DNA from: Nymphaea colorata
Taxonomy: Eukaryota > Streptophyta > Magnoliopsida > Nymphaeales > Nymphaeaceae
DNA: 64,000 nucleotides
Direction of reading: 5' to 3'
Assembly: GCF_008831285.2 (NCBI RefSeq)
Contig: NC_045151.1
Location: forward strand, 10,406,571 to 10,470,570
Position 1 is the first letter of the stretch. Every line of letters starts with the position of its first letter. Made by a program: the position numbers and the translations under genes. The notes under the pieces were generated by a model. It was not told where the DNA came from. It worked only from the letters and a program-made list of their open reading frames with translations, and did not search any database. Below are positions 12,592 to 24,033 of this stretch, piece by piece.

Positions 12592-12930
12592 TTAATCGAC
12601 CACAATGCTGTCCAGTTTAACTCTGCTAGTCTGAACACCATCTAGGAGAAGTCTGAGACCAACTTTTAGTTCTGGAAGACCCTCCTCTAAGACTGCACGG
12701 ACAGGGTAGATGGGGACGCCCTGCACTCTTTTTTTCAGTTCTCCATAGACCTCAATTGCACCTGCCTCGTCAATTTTGTTAGCAACTACAAGAGATGGCC
12801 GCTCAGACAACCCAGGCTGGTGACATTCTAGCTCCATAACTAGGTCTCTTGGCTGTTCCCACGGTGGAATCCCTTTTCTTCCATCCAATGAAGCCGATAA
12901 ATCTACAACATACGCAAGAATCTTTGCGAC
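12592..12930 (-). pseudogene. Obg-family GTPase, 3' terminal exon only
   Basis: The minus strand reads KILAYVVDLSASLDGRKGIP, then PSLVVANKIDEAGA, and ends LDSIVVD at TAA (12592-12594). These are the C-terminal part of the Obg G domain, including the (N/T)KxD-like guanine-specificity motif (ANKID), as in plant Obg proteins that act in ribosome assembly in chloroplasts or mitochondria. The Walker A and switch regions are absent and no upstream exon is found before the MADS-box gene that begins 370 bp away on the opposite strand. The remaining frame is open. I infer a truncated gene fragment; which Obg paralogue it came from cannot be decided. Confidence 0.75.
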
Positions 12931-13300
12931 CGCCTATTGATTTAAGTACCGGTGGTTTCCTTACTTCTTCGTTCCTTGTCTTCATTCACTTAAATTCCAA
13001 CGGTCCATCAATCACCAACAACCTCACTCATCAACTACCCAAACGCAAAAAATCTCATACAAAAAGGGAAATCTGGTCTGTAAGGGCCGTCCCAGATTCC
13101 GGATCTGTGGTGATGTGCTTGGAAGGGAAGGGAAGGTGGTGGTAGATTTAAAATAGGAAGGCGGATTTGATTTTAAATAGAGGGGGCAATCAAAGGAGGC
13201 ACCATCCCTCTGTTTCCTCTCTCTCTTTCTCTGTGACAGTTAACCAGGCCATACGTTGCTTTCCTCCATATTTCCGTCCGCCGTCTCCTGTTTTCCGCCG

Positions 13301-14260
13301 ATGGGGCGTGCCAAGCTTCCGATCAAACTCATCACCGGCGAACGATCCCGCAACGCCACTTTCACCAAGCGCAGTCGGGGCCTGACGAAGAAGATTTTTG
13401 AGTTCTCGACGCTCTGCGACGTGGAGGCACGCATGATCGTCTATAGCTCAGCGCCGGGGTCGTGCCCCCAGACGTGGCCGGAGGACCCAGCTAAGGTCGG
13501 GAGGGTGATCAAGCGGTTCCAGCGGGCGCCTAAGGAGGAGCGCGACAAACGGCAGCAGGACATCTCGAGCCTTCTGCGATCGAAGAAGAAGAAGCTGCAG
13601 GACGAACTGGAGCACAGGCGGGAGGAGAACCCGAAGCTGGCGTCTCTGTTGCTGTGGAACCAATCGAGCCTGGAGGACATGGACCTCAAGGGAGTGCTCG
13701 ATTTGCAACTCCGGCTGGACTCCAAGATGAAGCAGGTGAACCGCAGCATTAAACAATACCTGGGTGAGTCATCGAAGGTGCCGGGAAGCACGAGGTCGTA
13801 CCATGTCGCAAGGTACGAGACCAAGTTGCAGTCCGCTCTTCTTCCGCCACCTCCGCTGCCGGCAGGCACCATTACTCTGTTGGAATCGGAAGAAGTACTG
13901 GTGCATTTCGGTTACGACAATGACAACGCGCCTTGTGGTGGTGGTGGTGGCTTAACCAGCTGCTGGCTCAGCGACTATGAGGCCGCTCTCATCCCTGGCG
14001 CCACTCCTGCTTGCTACTGCACCCAACCGACGCCATGCATGCAAACACCGGCGGCGTTCGAGTGGGGGATGCAGGAGAGCAACGCCTCCTTCATGGCTGA
14101 AGAAACGTTCACCACTAATATCGATGATCAGAAGACGATGAAGCATCAACAGCAGCTCGTCTCTCAAGCACCGCCTTATACCCCTACTCCCTCCGATGCA
14201 CGAGGACATGGATCTCTTTATGGGCCTCATGGATCACTCGGGCCCCATGCAGTCGTTTGA
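13301..14260 (+). CDS. Type I MADS-box transcription factor, M-gamma-like, intronless
   Basis: The 319-residue protein starts at MGRAKLPIKL; an in-frame ATG at 13256 would add 15 residues outside the MADS domain, so 13301 is preferred. Residues 1-58 form the MADS DNA-binding domain (RNATFTKRSRGLTKK, then STLCDVEA). Residues 59-60 are TrpPro, followed by a Val..Val.(K/R)F segment, the pattern of M-gamma proteins such as the AGL80 group. A Lys/Glu-rich helical region follows to about residue 155. There is no keratin-like K domain and no intron, which fits type I. The C-terminal half is Pro/Gly/Gln-rich. Type I factors mostly act in the female gametophyte and endosperm, usually as heterodimers with M-alpha partners. 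The upstream DNA has a TTTAAATA box near 13172. No defect is seen. Confidence 0.88.
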   Translation: MGRAKLPIKLITGERSRNATFTKRSRGLTKKIFEFSTLCDVEARMIVYSSAPGSCPQTWPEDPAKVGRVIKRFQRAPKEERDKRQQDISSLLRSKKKKLQDELEHRREENPKLASLLLWNQSSLEDMDLKGVLDLQLRLDSKMKQVNRSIKQYLGESSKVPGSTRSYHVARYETKLQSALLPPPPLPAGTITLLESEEVLVHFGYDNDNAPCGGGGGLTSCWLSDYEAALIPGATPACYCTQPTPCMQTPAAFEWGMQESNASFMAEETFTTNIDDQKTMKHQQQLVSQAPPYTPTPSDARGHGSLYGPHGSLGPHAVV

Positions 14261-14959
14261 TTAGTGGATGGATTGAAGTCATGCAAGAGGCCATGGGTAG
14301 TCACCGGTTCTTCCTTGTTGCTTCAGTCAGTCTTGGCTTCATGGTCGCTTATGTGCTTCTTTTTGTAGCTATTCTCTTTACGCTGGTTTTTGAAGATTTG
14401 ATTATAAGCTAGGGATTCCATTGATTTAAATTGTAAATATATATTTTCCTTGCAGCATGTAACTGATCTTCCTTCCTTCCACTTCTTGGTCTTGTTAATG
14501 TTCCTTTGGAAGTTTTGGTCGGGATTAACTCTGTCTGGTTCAGTTTAATGTAATGTAACGTAGATCATTTTATTGGCCGAGCCAAGATTGGTTTTGGGTT
14601 GCCTGCCCGTGGCCGGATTTGCTTCGTATAAGCTGCGTCATGTTTGCATAAACGATGTTGGTAGTTATTAATGATTCATTAATGAAGTTGATCGACTCAA
14701 TGTACGCAATAATGAACTCTGTACTCGTATTCTTAATCAACGGTGAGTTCTCTATTTCTTACTATCGATCGATGGAGTTCTTTGGTCTCTCTCTTTCTCT
14801 CTTTGACATTCTCTCATCACCCAATTCATTAGTTCAAAATTCGACCTGCCTTCCCCTAGCGTCTGGCATAGTTCTATCTCTCACATCTTCTCCTCTCACT
14901 TTTGGTCTGACATGCTTTCTGTCCTTCATCTTTTCCTCCGCCTTGCTGACCTCTCATCG
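14261..14959. other. MADS gene 3' flank
   Basis: Probable 3' untranslated and flanking sequence. A segment at about 14575-14675 (GGCCGGATT, then ACGATGTTGGTA) resembles 16630-16715. No other gene is seen. Confidence 0.45.
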
Positions 14960-15530
14960 TCCACGTCCCCATCCTGACCCCTTTCACCTACCCGTGAGTT
15001 CATTTTTTCTTCTTGCTACCTGGTCTTTTTTGGTCCTTCTATCGCGTCACTCCCCTCGGTATCTTTGGTTTCCTGGCCCATCTTCTCGTGCCATTGCTTT
15101 TGTCTGACTTCTTCTGACTGGCCATATCAACACTTTTGATCACCTATAGCGCCTTGGCATCAGTTTGGCTAACCAGTGTCCCCTATGTCTTGTTGCGACT
15201 GAGTCTCGGATCCACCTTTTTACTTTTTGCCCTTTTTTTTCTAGTGTCCTTGCTTGTACTTGGCCTTCCCTTGTTAGTAATCTTCTAAACCCACCATCCA
15301 TTCGTCTTTTCTTCTTCTTTTGTCCTTTCCCCTACTGACTGCTTCCTGGGGTCATGTCTGGAGGCCGTGGCTCATTTCAACTTGGTGGCGCATTTGGGTG
15401 GAGCGCAACAACATGGTCTTCAGGGGCACCTTCTCTTCACCAGATTCTGTGGCTCGTCTTGTGCAAGGGGATATCCAGTTCGCCATTCGGTTAAAGCGCC
15501 GCTTGACTGCGGTTGGGTGACTGTGCCGCT
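14960..15530 (+). mobile_element. LINE (L1-type) relic: C-terminal zinc-binding region of reverse transcriptase ORF
   Basis: Across broken frames the plus strand encodes GHINTFDHL, GISLANQCPLC, ESRIHLFTFCPF and WRIWVERNNMVF. This is the order of the zf-RVT region (C..C...H..F.C) and the W...W.ERN.R.F motif at the end of plant L1-type ORF2 proteins. At least two stops and several frame changes interrupt it. The reverse transcriptase catalytic core is absent. The end of the element and any poly(A) tail could not be placed. Confidence 0.75.
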
Positions 15531-17217
15531 TCGTCTTTCCTCTTCTCTCCTATTTTTCTGTGCATTGTATTGTATATTTATTCTTCCTGCTTTTGTGTTT
15601 TTGCGGTATGTTTTTTTTGCGGATTGTTTTTGTATTTAGGGGACCTCTTGTTTCCAAATTTTATTATATATTCCCATTTTATCGGCTCTCTCTCTCTCAT
15701 TACCATATCGTATGTCTCTCTTGATCTCTCCATCTCTGCTGCGAGCAATTGAATTGAACCAGAAAATGAAGGTTTTTTTTTTCCTGAAAATCAAGAGTTG
15801 TAGCTGAACTTTAGAAAACTTGACTGGCGGCATGATTTTGATCAAAATCCAACCTAATGGATTCCAATTTCTATTTATTCTGGTTTCCAAATCATCATAT
15901 GCACAGTCCTAATGCGTCTACACACAAAAGCCCCGATTTTTAATAATAAAAAAAACTCCTGTTTTGCGTTAAAAATCAGAAATCGCCACCGGAAAATGGG
16001 AAGAACATGTCCGACATGGGCAGCAGTCGATTCGAACGAAATCTGATCGACTTCTCAACTGTTTTTTGTAAAATTTGATCCCGGTACCAAGTGCTAAGAA
16101 GGCAATATTTTCAGAACATCTGTTCCTTTCTTCTACTTTGTGCATGTCTTTTCTTGTCCTTTCGTGTATTCATTCCTTTACTCAAAATTGTGCTCCCGAA
16201 ATGTTATCGAGTAAAGCATATTGATTTCCTGATCTCCAGGGCTTTAGTTTTCATCAATTTTTCAGGATCTTTCTCTTTATAATTCACAAAAGGGATGAAA
16301 ATTTGTAGCCAACTATAATTGTCGCCGATGGACCACCGACTGTTAGAACTTCGTTTTATGCTTGTGATCAGCAAGAAACGTGCCTCCACTAAGTTGTTTC
16401 AACACAACTATATTTTTTGTTTAACATAATTACAACGAGTTGTGGATCAGACGTGATGCAACCATTTATGGTGTTGCGCATTTAATTGCACGGAATTTTC
16501 TCTTCATGGTTGTTGAAAATTCTCTTGCTGATTTGCTTCTGAACTGACTGCTACAAGTTTACTTTTTCATATGTTCTTTTGGCAAATCAGTTTACTAGAA
16601 CATCCCAACCACCTTCCAGGAGGAGCTAACTCCTTGGGCCAACATCGGTTTTGCCGGCCGGGGGCCGGATTGCGTTCCCATCAGTTGCATATTAATGATG
16701 TTGGTATATTTTAATTTACCAAAATTTTATGCAAATTTTTATTATAATGCAAATGACCCTAGTTACAAATAACATTTCAGAATTTTAAACATTGCGTATA
16801 ATACTGTGTGAGTTTGAATAAAAAAAGAAAAATATGATAAATTTTTAAAAATTTTAAAAAACTAAAAATGAGAAAAAAATAAAACAAGTAAGAAACTAAT
16901 AACAAAAACATCACAAGATAAGTAGATTTGAAATAAATAAAAAATAGAAAATGAAAAAAACTTTTTGGCTTTAAAAAAAAACTGAAAAAAGTGAGCAAAA
17001 AGCACATTAAAAATGTGTTTTTTTTGTTTTTAAAGGTTTTTTTTTAAAAAAAACGTGTTTTTTTAAGTTTTAAACGGTCATTAATTTATCACGTTTTTTT
17101 CACTTTCTTTTAAAAAAAGAACGGTTTTTGTGACTTAGGACACATTCTCACACTCAGGAATAAACTTAATTTACATAAAAAGAAACCGCTCTTGGATAGA
17201 ACATGACTGTTCCGTAG
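15531..17217. other. Non-coding, with AT-rich low-complexity tract at about 16780-17110
   Basis: No gene motif is seen. From about 16780 the sequence becomes dominated by A and T runs. A segment at 16630-16715 resembles the MADS 3' flank at 14575-14675, so a piece of that flank may have been duplicated around the LINE relic. Confidence 0.45.
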
Positions 17218-20200
17218 TGTCACACCCCGACCTTTTGACACACAACCATTTTTTTTTTCTAAACATCAAACATCGAGGTGTGACTACACAACAATTCAAA
17301 AGAAATGAGCCAAGCAATTCAAAACAATGGGGCGAACTTTCATTTACTTTCATTTTTAGAACAACGTCATTTCATACAAAATCACATCCCTATACATGAC
17401 AAAAATGCCCCAAAATCCCAACATTGATGCCTAACAAAATAAGACATCAATACAAACGAAGCAAGACGCGCCGACACTATACAAACAAAACCCAAAACCT
17501 CCCCAGTAGGACGTGAGCGAAGCCATCTGCTCAACCTGCTGCCCGGGGTCCGCCAAAACCTGAAAAAGAAAACAACTGAAGGCTCAGCCTTCGCAGTATG
17601 ACAACAAACCAGGAAAATGCCAAACCTTTTCAAGTAAGGTTCAAATAAGAGAACAAATATCAACCTATCTATCATCATGTCGTGTCAGAGTACAACACGT
17701 AAAGGCCATTTGATGGCCACACTAACACAATGTCAATCGCATGCGAAGCATGCTTAAACATAACACTTGCATTCAGATCATTCACATACACATCATTCAC
17801 ATGCATTCCATCAGATACATCACATTTTCATTAACTTCAGTGTATTAACAGTTCATGTGGGTGCAAACACAGACACGTGCACACCGCGGGCGGCCTACAG
17901 CCGAGAGACAACCCCCGTGGTGGCCCAGAACAATATGGATCCATCCATCCGCTGCAGCGGTAGAGCACTCATTCATGGATGTGTGAGTTCCAAGGAGAGA
18001 CACTCAGCCTTCCCTAGGACACCCAGGTTGAGAAGGCGGGAGCCTACGCTCCAAGCACATCACACAATAGAACCCTGGGGCCTTGCACCACCTGCGCTCC
18101 GAACAGGCGAGACCAGTGGCAAAAGCGGGACAACTCCCAAACACATAGCCACATCCCAATGGCCTCTCATCTCTTATTCTTTCATTCTTATTATTATAGT
18201 TACACATTCACAAGATGACTGGCTAGCACATGAGGTTAGTACACTTTACGAGTGCACCCATACATCCAATTACCTGCACATGAGGTCTATACATACAGTA
18301 ACAGTCATTGCTAGCCGTCATACCATACGGGTACAACTACCCTCCAAATCATCCATTTGCATCATTGCAATGTATATGCAACAACATACACATTCATAAC
18401 GATCATCTCATCAATCACATCAATCACATCTTTTGAAGACTTAGCCAAACCACACAGAGTAGTCTCGATCTGCGGTTGGCTCGTAGCTGTCCTATGCAGT
18501 TATCATTCTATGATGCTTTCTAATGCACAATTGGGGTCGAGGAGACACTCGACTCGATACCCCGCCTCATCTGTCCTAAACAGTTATCAATTCTAGCATG
18601 CACATGCAAATGCGTCATTTTCAAAACAAACTACTAATAGCCTTTCAAAACAGTTCATGTTATATACCAAAGCATACATATACTCATTCACGAAACAATC
18701 AATCAATTCACATCTCAATCCTAGGATCTCATGATCCTAGGAGCACACAGTCACACATTTGGCCAGGCATGGATTTGCCTGAAATGTCCCCATACCTGTG
18801 GCGCGCTCACCAAATTCTTCAAAACTCATTGAGCTTTGAATTCAAGGTCGACGGGACGTACCCGGTGTACCTGCAACCATAAACCAAAGGTAAGATTCCT
18901 ACTAGATACCTAAACAATTCAAACAAATACAAACAGAATCATTGAGACACGTGTCATCGCCTCAAGAGGGGGTCGACAGGTAGCGTCGACCAACAAGCTC
19001 TCCATTAGGCCTCCTCTTTACAACTAGACGTTGGCACAAAATATCAAAATCCACAACCATCAATCAATCCATCACTAACACCTTCCTCAATAACGTTCTT
19101 TTATTAAGACATCAACCCCAAAGTCACATCCAAATACATATATTTCCCCAATTAACTTCATGACACACCCGTTCACCAAAGCATGCGCTACGTGCATCCT
19201 AAGACTGTTCTAAATCTTCCCCACAACCTCACAATCTCTACCATGCTTCCCTAATGCTTCGAAAATTAATCCATTATGTTTAAATGATCATCAAATGTAA
19301 ATTAATCCATCATGTTTAAATGATCATCAAATGTATGAATCTTCGCTTTCCAACATAATCTTAAGCTTTCCCCAAAAAACAAAATCACTAACATGTGTTC
19401 CAAATATTCAATTCTAAGCTCTAGCATGCTCAAACAATAATTGTACATGCTTTTAAAGATAACATTCAATAATTTGAGCTTGATTAGGTCTAGCTCATCC
19501 CAAATCAAAAGTCCAAACTGCTGCAACGCCTTCGACAGCCACCTCAAGCGTCCAATCGATCCCCAACCAACAAAAATCGTGCCCAGCCTCCACCACCAAC
19601 ACCCCTAGTCGCTGCTATGAGGAAAATGAACACTTCCCCCAAGCTGAAACAGCGATAAAATTAGTGAAAACAACTGCTCAGTTGGGAAAAAAAGGAAAAT
19701 CAGATAGAAAATAGGGAGAGAGAGCTCACGAAGGGACCGTGTGGGCTGGGAGAGGCGCTGACAGAAAAGGGGAGACAAAGAGAGGAGGGGTTCAGACCAA
19801 AAAGGGGAAAACGGCGGTGGGGGTGAGAGAAGAGAGAGAGCAGGTGGGGGAGTGAGAGTGAGTGAGGAGAGGGATCGTGTGAAGAAGAGGGCACGAGAGA
19901 AAAGAGGGAGACGGCCAGAGATAGTCATTCGGTTGAGAGGGGAGACGACAGACAGTGGGAGAGGGAGGAGGGAAAAGAAAACAGAAAGAAGAAGAGGAGA
20001 GAAGAGAGGAAGAGGCAGGGGACGACAGGGTTCACCTCAAGCGCCGCCGTCGTCACCGTCGCCGCCTTCTTCTTCCCTGAGTTCCGGTCGTGGGTAAGGA
20101 AGAGACGATACAATGAAAACAGGGGAGAAGAGAAAGCGAGGGAGGGGAGACCGTGTCGGGCTCCTCGCGCGTGGGGCTAGGGTCCGGGTCTGGACCCTGA

Positions 20201-20235
20201 CCCGACCCGCTCTGCCCAAAACGCCGAGCGTTACA
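17218..20235. mobile_element. 3,018-bp LTR-type element, TG...CA with 5-bp TSD; probable solo LTR
   Basis: The element begins TGTCACACCCCGACC at 17218 and ends CGAGCGTTACA at 20235, so it has TG...CA termini. The pentamer CGTAG flanks both ends exactly (17213-17217 and 20236-20240), the size expected of LTR-retrotransposon integration. No gag or pol motif is found inside, no internal repeat copy of the start is seen, and open frames are short. A solo LTR left by recombination between the two LTRs of a large element is the best reading; a non-coding LARD-type element is the alternative. The right part (19700-20100) is purine-rich and contains a GC-rich end. Confidence 0.72.
19265..19336. repeat. 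36-bp tandem repeat, two units
   Basis: The unit ATTAATCCAT(T/C)ATGTTTAAATG... occurs twice head to tail (19265-19300 and 19301-19336) with two differences. It lies inside the presumed solo LTR. Confidence 0.9.
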
Positions 20236-20240
20236 CGTAG

Positions 20241-21118
20241 TCAGTTTGACCAAAAAGCAAAACTAATTTCCAATTTTGTGTAGTAATTAATGTTGTTAGC
20301 AATCTTGGATTCCACATCCAATATCAATTGTCATGTTCCTAAAAACCATGAACAATGTGGCAGCGTTTGTACCAACTCTGACATTGTTTGATTGATTGCG
20401 GAAAAAGTGGTGGATTTAAAAATTAATCCAAAAAATAAATTCATTAATTACCAAAATCCTTTTTCTTTTTCTGTAGAACTCAGAAAATAGACAAACACCA
20501 TATTCAATCTATAGAAAAATGTGAATTTCAGATCTTCGGGTCTGACCTCAAATCACATCCTTGATGATCTCATATCACCTCTGATATCAACTGAGGTGAA
20601 CAAACAACACTTAGGTTTGTATGGGCATCTCAGACTTGCCAGCTTAATTTGTTGACTACTTTTAAAGCTTTTCATTTTCTTTGAATTTCTACTCTTTGAT
20701 GTCAAAAGTTTTCAAGTTGTGAATGTAATTGTGAGGGATTTAAGAGCTTAAGAAACGAGGGACTATTCTGGTTTTTAGCATTTTTGAGGTTAGAACCGAA
20801 ACTGGTAGGGAACGGGTTAGAATCCGTCGAACCAGGGGTCTGAGCCAAGAATGGGTCAAGTTCTTACAATAGGTCGCCATGCTCTCCCAGATTTTCCAAT
20901 TAGTTTTTATATAAAAGTATTTTTAAATGGAAAAAAGCCATGAGGTCTTCATGTAAAACTAATTACTTCTCATGGGTCTGTGTGGGCAATTGCCCACGAA
21001 AGCCCAAGCCCATTGCTGCCTCCACCCCTGTGATTTTTTTTTTTTTTTTGCAGAAACAAAACCTTAAGTTCAACAGGAAAATGAAAACTCTGAAATCACT
21101 TATCCCAAGCTGGGATAA
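20241..21118. other. Non-coding, nothing recognised
   Basis: AT-rich sequence without recognisable genes. A T homopolymer of about 15 bases lies near 21037. Confidence 0.4.
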
Positions 21119-22473
21119 GGTGTGGTTGTTTGTACCAATCTTTTTTTTCCCTGTCTTTTTGTAATATTGGTGCTTTTCTTTTTTGTTTATTAATGCTTTT
21201 CATGTAGGCTAGAACATAAGAAACGATATATCATTTGATTTTACGGGCTTAATGATGCTTGATTACCAAGAAATCATCGTTAATTGATAACTATAATGGT
21301 TGATAGACTGGTGCATAGGGATGTCAACGGATCATATATCCGTTCGAATTGTCTTTAAAAAGTCGGATATGGTAACCAATTTAACATCTGAATAAGAAAA
21401 TCAGATCGGATGCAGATTTAAGAAGATACGGATTCAGATTCGGTTTTAAATAAATATCCGATCGGATACTAACCATCTTAACAAGTATATATGAATCCGA
21501 ATGCAGCTTGATATCCGAATCTGAACCGTGAGTTGATATCCGAATCCGAACCGTGAGTGTTGACATCCGAATCCGAATTGCAGCTTGATATCCGAATCCG
21601 AACTGCGAGTGCTGACATCCGAATCCGATGATATCCGAATCTTGTAACCAAATATCCCAATTCAAGCCGAGCTTGATTGGGGTTGAGTACTTTATGATCC
21701 TGTTCATCCTAGACAGGATGTCTCTTGTTTCCCCAAGCCGTTTGGCAAGTAAAGACAGAATAAGAAGGTGTGGTTGTTTGTACCAATCTTTTTTTTCCCT
21801 GTCTTTTTGTAATATTGGTGCTTTTCTTTTTTGTTTATTAATGCTTTTCATGTAGGCTAGAACATAAGAAACCATATATCATTTGATTTTATGTTTATTA
21901 ATGCTTTTCATGTTGGCTAGAACATAAGAAACGATATATCATTTGATTTTACGGGCTTAATGATGCTTGATTACCAAGAAATCATCGTTAATTGATAACT
22001 ACAATGGTTGATAGACTGGTGCATGGGGATGTCAACGGATCAGACGTTCGAATTGCCTTTAAAAAGTCGGATATGGTAACCAATTTAACATCTGAATAAG
22101 AAAATCAGATCGGATGCAGACTTAAGAAGATACAGATTCAGATTCGGTTTTAAATAAATATCCGATCGGATACTAACCATCTTAACAAGTATATCTGAAT
22201 CCGAATTGCAGCTTGATATCCGAATCCGAACCGTGAGTTGATATCCGAATCCGAACCGTGAGTGTTGACATCTGAATCCGAATTGCAGCTTGATATCCGA
22301 ATCCGAACTGCGAGTGCTAACATCCGAATCCGATGATATCCGAATCTTGTAACCAAATATCCCAATTCAAGCCGAGCTTGATTAGGATTGAGTACTTTAT
22401 GATCCTGTTCATCCTAGACAGGATGTCTCTTGTTTCCCCAAGCCGTTTGGCAAGTAAAGACAGAATAAGAAAT
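21119..22473. repeat. Tandem duplication of a hAT-like repeat with iterated TCCGAATC motifs
   Basis: Two head-to-tail copies begin GGTGTGGTTGTTTGTACCAA (about 21119 and 21767) and end GGCAAGTAAAGACAGAATAA before 21766 and 22473. Each carries AGGGATGTCAACGGATC (GGGGATGTCAACGGATC in copy 2) and then many iterations of GATATCCGAATCCGAA in slightly different contexts. Copy 2 has an additional short internal duplication near 21880-21930 (CATGTAGGCTAGAACATAAG / CATGTTGGCTAGAACATAAG). The TAGGGATGTCAACGGATC word resembles ends of plant hAT non-autonomous elements. No transposase is present. Confidence 0.8.
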
Positions 22474-23209
22474 TTTTACTGGCAGGATCTGGGGTCAAAA
22501 TATAATTTTTTAAAATTTTTATGGGGCCATAGTATAATTTTTAAAATTTTTTTAAAGGGGCCAAGCTAAAATTCTGTAAAAATATAATGGTAAATTATTT
22601 TTTCAATATGTTGGCGGCAGGGGGATGAACTGTAGAAGAATTTATTTAAAAAAAATTAAGGACTTATTTAAAACCTTAAAAAATGGATACCCTTTTATTA
22701 TTTGCTCATTCCTAGAACTTCGTTTTGTAATATTTTACAAAAAGAAAAGTTTGGAGGATGTGCGAAATGAAAGAAGTGGGGATGCTTTTCCGATTCGAAC
22801 CGCATAGAAGTCTGCTTCCTTCCATTTTATCGCCAGTGAGACAGTAAGATCTTGAAAACAACTTCACTTTCATGAGATTTCCATCGTTTAATCTTAAAAA
22901 ATTGAGCATAATCTTTCTATGAATCTAGTTTAGAATCTTTAGATACAAAAGAAATACCGACCTGAAGAGGATCCATATCAGGTTCAGTTCGGGGAAAAAA
23001 TATAAAAAGGGGGAAAATCACAATATTTTAAAAAGACGTACCTTTGACCATACTTTTTCGAAACACTGCTTCTAATATATTTTACCTTTTATAAGTTTTT
23101 TTTTCACATTTTAATAGCTATTTTGAAGTGACAGATATTTTTATACGAAAGTACAAAACTCGCATTTCTTAATTTTTCCATTGCTTAAAATTGGTTGAAA
23201 ATGACAGCT

Positions 23210-23241
<32 letters not shown>

Positions 23242-23577
23242 CAATTAAAAATATTTACTGTGCAAATTTGTAAGTAGGTGACGCAATTATTTAATTCACT
23301 CACATATGAGAAACTTTGGAAAATAATTATGATACAAATGCCACTTTATGAAGGATATGTTACTTTAAAATATTATGTGTTGAAATTATGCTTAAAATTT
23401 TGTTAAAGAACAGCTTAGTAACTGGCATACGAACTTTTTGTGTGACGGTATGATTAATGATGAAAATATAAGACTAAAAAAAATAAAAAATAAAAAAATA
23501 AATAAGAAAATATCTCCCATTTCCTTACAAAGTATGTTAACAGTGCACGCACCTCTAACGGTAACATGAACACCAAA
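22474..23577. other. AT-rich non-coding flank of the second MADS gene
   Basis: No gene motif. Contains a (TA)n run at about 23210-23236. Confidence 0.45.
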
Positions 23578-23634
23578 CGTGTCTAACGCGCCATTTTTCA
23601 AACCGCAATCGTGTCTAACGCGCCATTTTTCAAA
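23578..23634. repeat. Exact 25-bp direct repeat, period 32
   Basis: CGTGTCTAACGCGCC followed by ATTTTTCAAA is found at 23578-23602 and again at 23610-23634 without a difference. It lies about 400 bp upstream of the M-alpha MADS start, so a regulatory role is possible but not shown. Confidence 0.92.
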
Positions 23635-23778
23635 GGAAAGCAGCCATTAACGTCGAAGACGCTTTCAAGAAGACGGGCAGAGCTGTCTTCTCTCTCCTTC
23701 CCTTCTCTCCCTCCTCTGCGCTCTCTCCAGTCTCCACCTTCCCGTCCTCAGCTCCCTCAGGTGAGTCTCTCTCCCTTT

Positions 23779-23871
23779 CTCTGTCTCTCTGTTTCTGGGT
23801 AGGTTGCGTCCGCCACGGACGTCCCTCTCTCTGTCTCTCTCTGTCTGGGTAGGTTGCGTCGGCCACGGACG
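23779..23871. repeat. Approximate 50-bp tandem repeat in the presumed 5' UTR
   Basis: The unit CTCTGTCTCTCT...GGGTAGGTTGCGTC(C/G)GCCACGGACG occurs twice, starting near 23779 and 23829, about 200 bp before the MADS start codon. Confidence 0.85.
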
Positions 23872-24033
23872 ACGGCGACCCCCGGTAGTCCGGCGGGGAT
23901 GGCCAACCCCCGACCGCCGTGGCGCCGGATGGGACGAGTCTTCGGAAGATGAGAGGGCTATCGCCCCTTCCTCTTCTCCTTCTTCGTCTCTTCTGCAAAT
24001 TAACAGCTCGAATTTATCAACAGATCATCCGTA

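Noticed and set aside
13441-13872. Antisense frames of 102-143 codons opposite the M-gamma MADS gene
   Set aside because: They are shadows of GC-rich coding sequence; no motif of their own and the sense frame is a clear MADS protein.
14655-15107. 150-codon frame as a membrane protein
   Set aside because: The hydrophobic look comes from CT-rich DNA; its last part runs into the LINE reverse-transcriptase relic.
18004-18399. Plus-strand 210-codon frame at 17.8-18.4 kb as a gene
   Set aside because: No recognisable motif; lies within the TG...CA element with its target duplication, so it is treated as LTR sequence.
19605-20253. Several overlapping frames with Ser/Arg/Glu-rich products
   Set aside because: Low-complexity purine-rich DNA inside the presumed LTR.
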